From Roseovarius sp. (lineage in GTDB: Bacteria; Pseudomonadota; Alphaproteobacteria; Rhodobacterales; Rhodobacteraceae): a DNA stretch of 64,000 nucleotides. How positions within the stretch are numbered: the stretch's first letter is position 1; every line of letters starts with the position of its first letter. Under the pieces are notes generated by a model that had not been told where the DNA came from, did no database searches, and saw only the letters and a program-made list of their open reading frames with translations. The translations under genes and the position numbers were made by a program. This document shows, one piece after another, positions 1 to 8,329 of the stretch. The DNA lies in contig NZ_JAUCYU010000007.1 in the NCBI RefSeq assembly GCF_030373445.1, positions 1 to 64,000 on the forward strand, read 5' to 3'.

Positions 1-50
1 GCAGAGTGACACTTCTGCTTTGCTCATGGGTGACATTTTAGCTTTGCGCG
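1..50. repeat. Two imperfect direct repeats at window edge, possible IS end
   Basis: GTGACACTTCTGCTTTGC (from position 6) and GTGACATTTTAGCTTTGC (from 30) are imperfect direct copies 24 bp apart. Repeated terminal boxes of this kind occur at ends of IS21-like elements, so a transposon end may lie here with its body left of the window. No transposase is visible, so this is only a hint. The following 280 bp hold no convincing gene; 60-130 is AT-rich. Confidence 0.25.
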
Positions 51-332
51 TACATCAATTTGGCGCATAATATATATTATGTTAAATCTAATGATGCCCG
101 GAAGAAGGCATATTACCAATATCTGCAATACCTTACGCCCCGAAGCTCCGATTGCACAGCACATTCCCCCCTGCATCCGCAACGTTTCCACCGCCCACGG
201 CCCGGCGTTTACCAGCACCCGAGCGGGCAACTTCGCCACACCTGCCGCGCGTCCTGTCATCTACCGCACGTGATCCCTCGACAGCTTCCCTGACATCCGT
301 TTTAAATGCCCCGCAATAAGGGCGCATAATCA

Positions 333-776
333 ATGACTTCGATACTCGTACTCAACGGTCCGAACCTCAACCTGCTGGGTCAGCGCCAGCCGGAGGTCTA
401 TGGCGCCACCACGCTGGCCGAGATCGAGGCAACCTGCCGCGCCAAGGCCCGTGACATCGGGATCGGCCTCGACTTCATGCAAAGCAATTCCGAGGGCGCG
501 CTGGTCGACGCGATCCATGCCGCCAAGGGCACGCATGACGGCCTCATCCTCAACGCCGGCGCCTATACCCACACCTCCATCGCCCTGATGGACGCGATCA
601 GCTCGGTCGAGCTGCCCGCCATCGAGCTGCACCTCTCCAACGTCCATGCCCGCGAGGATTTCCGCCACGTCTCCTATATCGCCCGCGTCGCCGTCGGCGT
701 GATCTGCGGCTTCGGCCCGGCCGGCTACGAGCTCGCCATCGACGCCATGCGCCGCCACCTGGAGGCGCCAAAGTGA
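333..776 (+). CDS. aroQ: 3-dehydroquinate dehydratase, type II
   Basis: Cytosolic enzyme of the shikimate pathway that dehydrates 3-dehydroquinate to 3-dehydroshikimate. The 147-aa length is typical for the small dodecameric type II family. The N-terminal signature NGPNLNLLGQRQPEVYG (residues 8-24) contains the expected catalytic Arg18 and Tyr23, and ELHLSNVHARE near residue 95 supplies the substrate-binding His region. The ATG at 333 gives the family's normal N-terminus. Its stop overlaps the GTG start of the downstream LuxR gene, so the two are probably cotranscribed, although their functions are unrelated. Confidence 0.97.
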   Translation: MTSILVLNGPNLNLLGQRQPEVYGATTLAEIEATCRAKARDIGIGLDFMQSNSEGALVDAIHAAKGTHDGLILNAGAYTHTSIALMDAISSVELPAIELHLSNVHAREDFRHVSYIARVAVGVICGFGPAGYELAIDAMRRHLEAPK

Positions 777-1528
777 TCCCCGCGGAGGAGCTCAACGCGC
801 TGATCACGGCGCCCAGCATCGAGCTCCTCTGGGACATGCACACCCGCCACATGGGCCGCTACGGCTTCGACCGGCTGATCTACGGCTTCACCCGTTATCT
901 CACGCGCCATTCCCTCGGCGACCCCGACGATTTCGTCCTGCTCAGCAACCACGACAGCGCCTATACCGACCGCTTCATCGGCGACGGCCTCTATTTCAAC
1001 GCCCCCATGGTCCGCTGGGCGCTCGAGAACGACGGCGCGCGCTCCTGGTCGCTCCTGCAGGACATGATCGAGATCGGCGCCCTGACCGAGGACGAGCGCA
1101 AGGTGGTCGAGTTCAACCGCTCGATGGACGTGGTCGCCGGCTACTCGATCAGCTTCAAGTCGGTCTCCAGCCGCGCCAAGGGTGCCATCGCGCTCACCGC
1201 CCGCGCCGGCATGACCCAGGCCGAGGTCGACGAGGTCTGGGCGGACCACGGCGAAGACATCCTGCTGCTCAACAACCTCACCCACCTGCGCATCATGACC
1301 CTGCCCTATACCGGCCCGGCCCGCGCGCTCACCGACCGCCAGCGCGAGGTGCTGGAATGGGTCGGCGACGGCAAGACGGTTCAGGATATCGCGCTGCTCA
1401 TGGGGCTGACGCCGCCCACGGTGGAAAAGCACCTGCGCCTGGCCCGCAAGGCCCTCAGCGTCGAGACCACGGCCCAGGCCGTTCTCAAGGCCGCGTTCCA
1501 GAACCAGATCTTCGTCGTCGAACGATAG
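773..1528 (+). CDS. LuxR-family solo regulator (autoinducer-binding + HTH)
   Basis: A 251-aa protein with an N-terminal autoinducer-binding-like domain (about residues 15-170) and a C-terminal LuxR HTH (about 180-245; LTDRQREVLEWVGDGKT followed by the recognition helix PPTVEKHLRLA). The start is a GTG whose last two bases lie in the aroQ stop. No luxI-type synthase lies nearby, so this is a solo receptor in this window. Whether it binds an acyl-homoserine lactone cannot be read from the sequence. The hairpin-rich stretch just downstream could hold its terminator and binding sites. Confidence 0.85.
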   Translation: MIPAEELNALITAPSIELLWDMHTRHMGRYGFDRLIYGFTRYLTRHSLGDPDDFVLLSNHDSAYTDRFIGDGLYFNAPMVRWALENDGARSWSLLQDMIEIGALTEDERKVVEFNRSMDVVAGYSISFKSVSSRAKGAIALTARAGMTQAEVDEVWADHGEDILLLNNLTHLRIMTLPYTGPARALTDRQREVLEWVGDGKTVQDIALLMGLTPPTVEKHLRLARKALSVETTAQAVLKAAFQNQIFVVER

Positions 1529-1529
1529 A

Positions 1530-1745
1530 ATTGTACGCTGGAATACAAATTTTTACCGGATGGTAAGGAAATCCCTACTTTCCTGACGCCACGTAACGTC
1601 GCATTCTGGCCACGTTCCGTGAGTGGTGGCTTAAAGCCTGGAACAGGGATCGGGAACCCCTTGCGATTTCAGGGCTCTTCGATCCCCCGGCATGTGCCGG
1701 ATGCCGGCTGTGGCGCTTTATTTGTTCGGGCGTCCAGCCGGCGCT
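1530..1745. other. Gene-free stretch with a chain of perfect hairpins
   Basis: Between luxR and the tsf terminator there is no credible ORF. Consecutive short inverted repeats occur: TTGTA/TACAA (1531-1548), TTACC/GGTAA (1553-1566), GGAAA/TTTCC (1567-1583), GACG/CGTC (1585-1600), GCCAC/GTGGC (1609-1630), CCGGCA/TGCCGG (1687-1707) and GCCGGCTG/CAGCCGGC (1703-1742). The first is followed by a T-run and may terminate luxR. The rest could be a structured RNA or tandem protein-binding palindromes. I cannot assign a known RNA family. Confidence 0.4.
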
Positions 1746-1864
1746 TTCCCTCCGTCAGTTCATCCCCATGATGCGGGCGGCGGGGTCTGAGCGGTACTGC
1801 GCCCTCCCCATGGGCCAGTGCCGCTTTTGATTCCAAGTGGCCCCCTGCCCTCCATCCTCACATG

Positions 1865-1886
1865 AAAAGGGCGCCCCAAGGCGCCC
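1865..1886 (-). terminator. Intrinsic terminator of rpsB-tsf
   Basis: Perfect 7-bp stem GGGCGCC/GGCGCCC (1869-1875 with 1880-1886), 4-nt loop, followed on the minus strand by TTTT (1868-1865). It lies 30 bp beyond the tsf stop. Confidence 0.85.
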
Positions 1887-1916
1887 TGATCAAACGATTT
1901 TTCCGGTTTGGACAGC

Positions 1917-2795
1917 TCAGCCGCCGGCGGCAGTCTTCGCGACTTCCGCGGCGAAATCCTCGTCTTTCTTCTCGATCCCCTCGCCCACTTCCAGGCGCAC
2001 GTAACCGGCGATCTCGGCACCCGCTTCCTTGGCGGCCTCGGCCACCGTCTGGTCGGGGTTGATCACGAAGGCCTGACCCAGAAGCGTGACCTCGGCCATG
2101 AACTTGCGCATCCGGCCTTCGATCATCTTCTCGATCACCTGCTCCGGCTTGCCGGATTCGCGGGCGATGTCGATCTGGATCTGGCGTTCCTTCTCGACGA
2201 TCTCGGGGTCGAGCGACGCCTCGTTCAGCGCCGCCGGGTTGGTGGCGGCGATATGCATCGCGACCTGCCGGCCGAACGCCTCGTCACCGCCGTTCAGCGC
2301 GACCAGCACGCCGATCTTGCCCATGCCGTCGGCCGCGGCGTTGTGGATGTACGAGACAACGGTCTGCCCCTCGACCTTGGCCATCCGGCGCACCGACATG
2401 TTCTCGCCGATCGTGGCCACCTTGTCGGTGATCACGTCGTTGACGCTCTTGCCGCCCATGTCGGCCGCCTTCAGCGCCTCCACGTCCGACACGCCAAGGG
2501 CAACGCCGGCGATATCCGACACCATCTTCTGGAAATCGGCGTTCTTGGCGACGAAATCGGTCTCCGAGTTCACCTCGACAGCCACGCCCTGGCCGCCCTC
2601 GACCTGGACGGCGACGAGACCCTCGGCCGCGGTCCGGCCCGATTTCTTGGCGGCCTTGGCCAGCCCCTTGGTGCGCAGCCAGTCGACGGCGGCATTCATG
2701 TCGCCATCGTTCTCGGTCAGCGCCTTTTTCGCGTCCATCATGCCTGCGCCCGTCGAATCGCGCAGTTCCTTCACCATCGCAGCAGTGATCGCCAT
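1917..2795 (-). CDS. tsf: Translation elongation factor Ts
   Basis: Guanine-nucleotide exchange factor that recycles EF-Tu-GDP during translation. 292 aa, normal for the family. It starts [20 protein letters not shown] with the EF-Ts signature [12 protein letters not shown]. The ATG at 2795 was chosen over an in-frame ATG five codons upstream because GAGGAGAG precedes it at the right spacing and the N-terminus matches the family. It follows rpsB by 76 bp on the same strand, the conserved bacterial order, and ends at an intrinsic terminator. Confidence 0.97.
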   Translation of the reverse strand: MAITAAMVKELRDSTGAGMMDAKKALTENDGDMNAAVDWLRTKGLAKAAKKSGRTAAEGLVAVQVEGGQGVAVEVNSETDFVAKNADFQKMVSDIAGVALGVSDVEALKAADMGGKSVNDVITDKVATIGENMSVRRMAKVEGQTVVSYIHNAAADGMGKIGVLVALNGGDEAFGRQVAMHIAATNPAALNEASLDPEIVEKERQIQIDIARESGKPEQVIEKMIEGRMRKFMAEVTLLGQAFVINPDQTVAEAAKEAGAEIAGYVRLEVGEGIEKKDEDFAAEVAKTAAGG

Positions 2796-2871
2796 CTCGG
2801 CTCTCCTCAAATCTTCAGGATCGTGTGGCGGCGGACTACCCCGCCGCCCGTGTCAGTTTCGTGAAAGCGGC

Positions 2872-3756
2872 TCAGCTTTCGGCCTTCTCCTCGGCCTCTT
2901 TCTTGACCTCTTCGGCCGATTCGAGGTCGTAGGGCGCGTCCTTGGCCACGGTATCGTCATGCGCGGTCTCTTCGCTCACGTCGCCGGTCTCGACGCCGGT
3001 CGATTCGGCGGCGGCCTCTTCGACCGGGGCCTCTTCCATGGCGCCGATATCGACACCCGCGGCGCCCATCTGCGCCGACATGCCGTCAAGCGCCGAGCGC
3101 GAAACCAGGTCGCAGTAGAGCGAGATCGCCCGCGCGGCGTCGTCGTTGCCGGGGATGATGTAATCGACCCCGTCGGGCGAGCAGTTGGTATCGACCACGG
3201 CCACCACCGGGATGCCCAGCTTCTTCGCCTCGGCAATCGCCAGCGCTTCCTTCTTCACGTCGATGACGAACAGCAGGTCCGGCAGGCCGCCCATCTCGCG
3301 GATACCGCCAAGGCTCGCCTGCAGCTTCTCCTGCTCGCGCTCCATGCCCAGGCGTTCCTTCTTGGTCATGCCCTCGGCACCACCGCCCAGAACTTCGTCG
3401 ATATGCGCAAGCCGTTGAATCGACTTGGAAACCGTCTGCCAGTTGGTCAGCGTACCGCCCAGCCAGCGGTGGTTCATGTAGTATTGCGCGCATTTCTCGG
3501 CGGCTTCCGCCACCGGGGCGCTGGCCTGCCGCTTGGTGCCCACGAACAGCACCCGGCCGTTCTTGGCCACGGTCTCGCGGATCACGTTCAGCGCCGCGTC
3601 GAGCATCGGCACGGTCTGGGTCAGGTCGATGATGTGGATGCCGTTGCGCGCGCCATAGATGAACTCGCCCATGCGGGGGTTCCAGCGCTGCGTCTGGTGG
3701 CCGAAGTGAACGCCGGCTTCCAGAAGCTGACGCAGATTGAACTCGGGAAGAGCCAT
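2872..3756 (-). CDS. rpsB: 30S ribosomal protein S2
   Basis: Component of the small ribosomal subunit. [20 protein letters not shown] is the typical N-terminus, and [15 protein letters not shown] and PDLLFVIDV follow as in the family. The 294-aa product is longer than E. coli S2 because of an acidic, low-complexity tail of about 55 residues ending [10 protein letters not shown], a feature common in alphaproteobacterial S2. The start at 3756 is preceded by GGAAAGGAAA; the longer ORF upstream has no family match. First gene of the rpsB-tsf operon. Confidence 0.97.
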   Translation of the reverse strand: MALPEFNLRQLLEAGVHFGHQTQRWNPRMGEFIYGARNGIHIIDLTQTVPMLDAALNVIRETVAKNGRVLFVGTKRQASAPVAEAAEKCAQYYMNHRWLGGTLTNWQTVSKSIQRLAHIDEVLGGGAEGMTKKERLGMEREQEKLQASLGGIREMGGLPDLLFVIDVKKEALAIAEAKKLGIPVVAVVDTNCSPDGVDYIIPGNDDAARAISLYCDLVSRSALDGMSAQMGAAGVDIGAMEEAPVEEAAAESTGVETGDVSEETAHDDTVAKDAPYDLESAEEVKKEAEEKAES

Positions 3757-3879
3757 GGTGTATTTCCTTTCCGGTTTACGCCTCGGCACGGGGAGAGAAG
3801 CGGGATGCTTCAACCGGTGGACCGCCGGGGATGTCTCCCCCGATCAGCCCGCCCATGCCTGCGGGATTGAATGGCGCGC

Positions 3880-3907
3880 ATATAAACGCAGCAGCTCCCC
3901 GGCGCAA
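3880..3907 (-). promoter_or_regulatory. Candidate promoter of rpsB-tsf
   Basis: On the minus strand TTGCGC (3907-3902) and TTATAT (3885-3880) are separated by 16 bp, a plausible sigma-70 -35/-10 pair. A start near 3873 would leave a leader of about 115 nt before rpsB, long enough for S2 autoregulation. Promoter assignment is by sequence only. Confidence 0.45.
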
Positions 3908-3958
3908 GCCCCCTGGCGCGATCCGTGCTATACTGTCCCGGCCAGAGGAGGAACCGCC

Positions 3959-4225
3959 ATGGTCCGTCGCACCGAAGAGGAACAGTTCGCCTATCTCAAA
4001 CGCGTCATGCCGATCGCCGCAGTGTGTCTGACCGTCGCCACCTTCATCATCATACGGCTCGCCGGCCACCCCGTCGACAAGGCACTGCTGATCGCCGGCA
4101 TCATGCTGGGTTTCGTGCTGCTCAACTGGCTGATGCGGGTGCTGCTGGGGCCGCAGGGCTACATCGTCGCCATCGCCGCGCTGGGCCTGCTCGGCTGGCG
4201 CCTGCAACATTCCGGCCTGCTCTGA
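3959..4225 (+). CDS. Small membrane protein, unknown function
   Basis: An 88-aa protein starting MVRRTEEEQFAYLKRVMP, preceded by a strong GAGGAGG ribosome site. It has a charged N-terminus and about three hydrophobic segments (residues 17-35, 41-57 and 65-80), so it should sit in the inner membrane. I do not recognise a family with a known role. It is divergent from rpsB and stands alone. Confidence 0.6.
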   Translation: MVRRTEEEQFAYLKRVMPIAAVCLTVATFIIIRLAGHPVDKALLIAGIMLGFVLLNWLMRVLLGPQGYIVAIAALGLLGWRLQHSGLL

Positions 4226-4380
4226 CCCGGATATGTCGAAATCTTTAAGAGAATTCGACCCGCATTCTTTCAAAGAAAGCGCCCCCCACCCCGCCTCAAC
4301 CATTGCGCGACCCTCACCCCATGTTACCCTGACCCGGAAGAACCCGCGTGGCCGCGCCGCGCCAACATGAAGTCCCGCCG

Positions 4381-5589
4381 ATGACCCGGTTTGCCCTGCC
4401 CGCCCAATTCGCCGACATGCTGGCCCGCAATGGCCCTGCCCCTGCCGCTGAACCGGCCTCCCTTTCCGCCCCGCACCCGGCCCTTTTCTTCGACTGGCTC
4501 GCCCCCGCCGCCACGCGCGCGGCCTCGAACGGCCCCGCCCACCTCTTCTCCGAGGACGCGGTCGACACGTTCGATTTCGTCACCACCGCCGAGGGCGACG
4601 GCCGCCTCCTTCCCGACCCCGAGCCCTCCGCCCTCGCCGAGGACGCCGACCCGGACCCGGCCCCGCCGCCCCAGCCGTCCGAGCCCGCCCCCGACCCCCC
4701 GCAGGAGAACGGCCGCCCCGCCGGGGCCCAGCCCGGCACGCCCACTTCCTCGCCGCCCGCGCCGCCACCGCCCGACGACAACGCCGCCTTCGGCCGCCCG
4801 CCCGGGGCCGAGCCCACGCTCCCGACCGGCCCGGTCAGCACCTACACCAGCCCCGGCCCCGCCGGCAGCAGCTACAACGTCACCATCGAGTTCGAGGGCA
4901 ACTGGACGGTCGAGCTGCAACAGGCCTTCATCGAGGCCGCCGATTACCTCGGCAGCGTCATCCTCGAGGACATCCCCGACGTCTACGTCGATGGCGAACT
5001 GATCGACGACATCGTCATCACCGCCACGCTCGACACGATCGACGGCACCGGCGGCATCCTCGGCAGCGCCGGCCCCCGCGTGCTCCGGGACGACGGCACC
5101 TACCTGCCTGCCACCGGCGCCATGACCTTCGACGTCGCCGATGCCGAGGCGCTCTACGACAACGGCAACTGGGGCGCCGTCGTGCTGCACGAGATGCTCC
5201 ACGCCCTCGGCTTCGGCTCGCTCTGGTCGCTCATGGACCTGCTCAGCGGCTCGGTCGCCGCCGGCGACCTGCGCTTCACCGGCCCGAACGCCACCGACAC
5301 CTACAATACCGAGTTTCCGGGCATCGCCGGCGCCGATGCCGGGTCGCTTTCCGGCGTGCCGGTGGAAACCGACGGCAGCTCCGGCACCGCCGGCGGCCAC
5401 TGGGACGAGGCGCTCTTCGATGAAGAATTGATGACCGGCTATATCGACGATGGCAGCTACGTCTCGGTCATGACCATCGCCACGCTCGAGGACATGGGCT
5501 ACGACACGGTCTTCGACGATCCCTACGACCCCGACGACCAGTTCGGCCCGATCCCCGCCGCCCCGGTGAACGACGACCTCATCGCCTGA
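4381..5589 (+). CDS. Leishmanolysin-like zinc metalloprotease
   Basis: A 402-aa protein from the ATG at 4381; an upstream in-frame ATG at 4348 is possible and neither has a clear ribosome site. Residues about 60-160 are rich in Pro, Ala and Asp and look disordered. The catalytic domain carries HEMLHALGFGSLW with zinc ligands His270 and His274. The likely third ligand is His340 in GGHWDEALF, 66 residues later, a spacing characteristic of the M8 (leishmanolysin) metzincins. ELMTGYI after it is also family-like. No N-terminal signal peptide is visible, so secretion, if any, would use another route. Substrate unknown. Confidence 0.75.
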   Translation: MTRFALPAQFADMLARNGPAPAAEPASLSAPHPALFFDWLAPAATRAASNGPAHLFSEDAVDTFDFVTTAEGDGRLLPDPEPSALAEDADPDPAPPPQPSEPAPDPPQENGRPAGAQPGTPTSSPPAPPPPDDNAAFGRPPGAEPTLPTGPVSTYTSPGPAGSSYNVTIEFEGNWTVELQQAFIEAADYLGSVILEDIPDVYVDGELIDDIVITATLDTIDGTGGILGSAGPRVLRDDGTYLPATGAMTFDVADAEALYDNGNWGAVVLHEMLHALGFGSLWSLMDLLSGSVAAGDLRFTGPNATDTYNTEFPGIAGADAGSLSGVPVETDGSSGTAGGHWDEALFDEELMTGYIDDGSYVSVMTIATLEDMGYDTVFDDPYDPDDQFGPIPAAPVNDDLIA

Positions 5590-5596
5590 CCCGGCC

Positions 5597-6214
5597 TCAG
5601 CATCGCGCCACGCCCTCCGGCGCGACCCCCGCCAGCTCCGGCACCGCCTCGGCCAGCAGCCCGTTCAACTCGCCACTCCCGACCGGCGCGTAGAACCACG
5701 TGCCCTCGTCCCAGAACAGAAGCCACATGCCGCAGCCGCCCAACGCGACCCCGGGCTTTGCCACCTCGTCCTCTCGCTCGGCCACGACCAGCCCCCAGCG
5801 CCACGGCCCCTCGGCGCCGTGCTCGATATCCTCCACGTGGCCGAAATCGTGGCCCGATATCTCGAACGGGTCCGCCCTGTCCGGATCGGTCAGCACCGCC
5901 CGCAATTCCGCCTCCGTCAGCCCCGTCTCCGACGCGTATTCCGCCAGCAGCGCCCCCGGCACATGCGCCAGCCGCTCTTCCCGCCGCTCCCGCAATTGCC
6001 GCGCCTGCACCAGCCAGTCCATCCGCACGCCGGACAGCCCGCCCGCGCCGGGATCGACCGACAGGTTCAGGAAGTCCGAGATCACCTCGCTCCGCCGTGC
6101 CGCCTCGTCCTGCCCGATCAGCCAGGCCTGCGGCAGGTTCGCCGCCAGCCCCGCCGCCACCAGCAGGCCCAGAAGGTAGTACCGGTACTTTCGCAGAAGC
6201 TGCTTCACGCCCAT
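5597..6214 (-). CDS. Hypothetical membrane-anchored protein
   Basis: A 205-aa protein starting MGVKQLLRKYRYYLLGLLVA, with one N-terminal transmembrane helix (about residues 11-30) and a soluble remainder. The ATG at 6214 puts the positive charges and helix at the N-terminus; the much longer ORF upstream runs through intergenic repeat sequence and is unlikely to be coding. No family recognised. It converges with the M8 protease gene, 7 bp apart. Confidence 0.6.
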   Translation of the reverse strand: MGVKQLLRKYRYYLLGLLVAAGLAANLPQAWLIGQDEAARRSEVISDFLNLSVDPGAGGLSGVRMDWLVQARQLRERREERLAHVPGALLAEYASETGLTEAELRAVLTDPDRADPFEISGHDFGHVEDIEHGAEGPWRWGLVVAEREDEVAKPGVALGGCGMWLLFWDEGTWFYAPVGSGELNGLLAEAVPELAGVAPEGVARC

Positions 6215-6286
6215 CGCCCTCGTTCCCTGCCCCGGTATCCCCCAGCCGCTCGCCCGCCTCAAGCCCCGAACCGCACCGCGCGCCGC

Positions 6287-6386
6287 GTTAACCGGGCGCG
6301 ACACCGCCGCGAACACCGACGCAATACCGACGTCATACCGACGCGATGCCGACCCCGCTTTTCTCCCCCGAACCAACTCGTTAACC
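6287..6386 (+). repeat. Dispersed 11-bp-phased element, copy 1
   Basis: GTTAACC (6287-6293), 21 bp, then four units of ACCGAC-N5 at exact 11-bp period (6315, 6326, 6337, 6348; the last is GCCGAC), 26 bp, then GTTAACC (6380-6386) followed by CCGATTC. It lies between divergent genes. Two more copies with the same architecture lie near 14.9 and 38.4 kb. Confidence 0.75.
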
Positions 6387-6452
6387 CCGATTCGCGCCCC
6401 CTGCCCCGGAATCCGCCTTGCACCCGGCCGACCGACACGCAACATGGGACCC

Positions 6453-7337
6453 ATGACAGATATCCTCTGCATCGGCTCCGTCCTGTGGGACGTGATCGGC
6501 CGCTCGGCCAGCGTCATGCGGCAGGGCTCCGACGTGCCGGGCCGGATCACCCGTATCCCCGGCGGCGTCGCCCTCAACATCGCCATGACCCTCCTGCGCT
6601 TCGGCCTCCGCCCCGTCCTGCTCAGCGCCGTCGGCCGCGACCGCCAGGGCGAGGAACTCCTCGCCCGCTGCACGGCCATGGGGATGGACACCGCCCATGT
6701 CTACCGCTCCGACGACCTGCCCACCGATCGCTACATGGCCGTCGAGGGCGCCAACGGCCTCATCGCCGCCATCGCCGACGCCCACACGCTCGAAGCCGCC
6801 GGCCCCCGCATCCTCGACCCCCTCCGCGACGGGCGGTTGGCCCAGGAAACCAAGCCCTTCGACGGCCCCGTGGCGCTTGACGGCAACCTCACCGCCGAGC
6901 TCCTCTCCGAGATCGCCCGAAGCCCCCTCTTCGCCACGGCCGACCTCCGCGTCGCCCCCGCCTCGCCGGGCAAGGCCGAGCGCCTCCTGCCATTCCTGCA
7001 ACACGCGCGCGGCACCCTCTACGTCAACCTCGAAGAGGCCGGCCTCCTCTGCCAGCAGCCCTTCGCCACCGCCCCCGAGGCCGCCCACGGCCTGCTCAAA
7101 CGCGGCGCCCGCCGGGCCATCGTCACCGATGGCGGCAACCCCGCCGCCGACGGGCTGGGCGACAGCGTGCTCACCGGCCAGCCACCCCAGGTGCTCGTCA
7201 CCCGCGTCACCGGCGCGGGCGACACGTTCATGGCCGCCCATATCGCCGCCGAAACCGCAGGCGCCGACCGCCCCGCCGCCCTCACCCGCGCCCTCGAGGC
7301 CGCCGCCCACCACGTTTCCGGAGATACAAGTCTTTGA
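6453..7337 (+). CDS. psuK: PfkB-family pseudouridine kinase
   Basis: A 294-aa sugar kinase of the ribokinase family. It shows the N-terminal glycine-rich region (IPGGVALNIAMTLLRFG) and the C-terminal catalytic motif VTGAGDTFMAAH with its Asp base. The role follows from the gene next door: pseudouridine glycosidase acts on pseudouridine 5'-phosphate, the product of this kinase. The start could be the ATG at 6444 or 6453; I prefer 6453 because the protein then begins directly at the first beta strand. Its stop overlaps the TTG start of psuG, which implies translational coupling. Confidence 0.85.
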   Translation: MTDILCIGSVLWDVIGRSASVMRQGSDVPGRITRIPGGVALNIAMTLLRFGLRPVLLSAVGRDRQGEELLARCTAMGMDTAHVYRSDDLPTDRYMAVEGANGLIAAIADAHTLEAAGPRILDPLRDGRLAQETKPFDGPVALDGNLTAELLSEIARSPLFATADLRVAPASPGKAERLLPFLQHARGTLYVNLEEAGLLCQQPFATAPEAAHGLLKRGARRAIVTDGGNPAADGLGDSVLTGQPPQVLVTRVTGAGDTFMAAHIAAETAGADRPAALTRALEAAAHHVSGDTSL

Positions 7338-8257
7338 CCGACATCACCTTTTCCCCCGAGGTCTCGACCGCCCTTGCCGAGGGCGCCCCGCTCGTGGCCC
7401 TCGAAAGCACCATCATCACCCACGGCATGCCCTGGCCCGACAACCTCTCGACCGCCCGCAAGGTCGAGGCGACGGTGCGCAAGGCCGGCGCCATCCCGGC
7501 CACCATCGCGGTGCTCAACGGCACGCTCCACGTGGGCCTCAGCGAAACCGAACTCGAAGCCCTGGCAAAGGCGAAAGACGTGGCCAAGCTCTCCCGCGCC
7601 GACTTGGCCGTCTGCATGGCCCGCGGCGGCACCGGCGCCACCACCGTCGCCGCCACCATGATCGCGGCCCGCCTCGCCGGCATCGCGACCTTCGCCACCG
7701 GCGGCATCGGCGGCGTCCACCGCGGCGCGGAACACAGCTTCGACATCTCCGCCGATCTCCACGAACTGGCGCAAACCCCCGTCACCGTCGTCTGCGCCGG
7801 CGCCAAGGCCATCCTCGACCTGCCGAAAACGCTGGAAGTGCTCGAAACCCTCGGCGTTCCCGTCATCGCCTACGGGCAGGACAGCTTCCCCGCCTTCTGG
7901 TCGCGCACCTCCCCCCTGCCCGCGCCCCTGCGCCTCGACACCCCCGCCGCGATCGCGCAGGCCCACCTCGCCCGCACAGCACTCGCCCTCCCCGGCGGCC
8001 AGCTCGTCGCCAACCCCATCCCCGCCACGGCCGAGATCCCGCCCGAGGAGATCGACCCCATCATCGCCCAAGCCACGGCCGAAGCCGCCGAAAAGAACAT
8101 CACCGGCAAGGCCGTCACCCCCTTCCTGCTCGACCGCCTCTTCGACCTGACCGGCGGCCGCTCCCTGACCGCCAATATCGCGCTGGTGCTCAATAATGCG
8201 GCCCTGGCCAGCGCCATCGCCACCGAAATCGCCAAACGCCAGCCCGCCCGGGCGTGA
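7334..8257 (+). CDS. psuG: Pseudouridine-5'-phosphate glycosidase
   Basis: Cleaves pseudouridine 5'-phosphate to uracil and ribose 5-phosphate, the second step of pseudouridine breakdown. 307 aa with the family landmarks VALESTIITHGMPWPDN, ARGGTGATTVAATM, FATGGIGGVHRG and SFPAFWSRTS. The start is a TTG in a TTGA overlap with psuK. The two genes form a compact catabolic operon; no transporter is next to it. Confidence 0.93.
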   Translation: MTDITFSPEVSTALAEGAPLVALESTIITHGMPWPDNLSTARKVEATVRKAGAIPATIAVLNGTLHVGLSETELEALAKAKDVAKLSRADLAVCMARGGTGATTVAATMIAARLAGIATFATGGIGGVHRGAEHSFDISADLHELAQTPVTVVCAGAKAILDLPKTLEVLETLGVPVIAYGQDSFPAFWSRTSPLPAPLRLDTPAAIAQAHLARTALALPGGQLVANPIPATAEIPPEEIDPIIAQATAEAAEKNITGKAVTPFLLDRLFDLTGGRSLTANIALVLNNAALASAIATEIAKRQPARA

Positions 8258-8329
8258 CAGGAAAAGCCATTGTGGCCCAACGCAGAAGGCCTTAATTAAC
8301 CTCTGTCCAGCTGTGGCAGAATATATGCA

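Noticed and set aside
773..1745. LuxR/LuxI quorum-sensing pair
   Set aside because: No luxI-like synthase is encoded on either strand near the luxR gene; only hairpins follow.
2086..3870. 594-aa plus-strand ORF over tsf and rpsB
   Set aside because: Shadow of the two minus-strand translation genes, rich in Arg, Ser and Leu with no coherent domains.
6697..8196. 499-aa plus-strand ORF across psuK and psuG
   Set aside because: Out-of-frame reading of two recognised enzymes; dominated by Pro, Arg, Ser and Thr.
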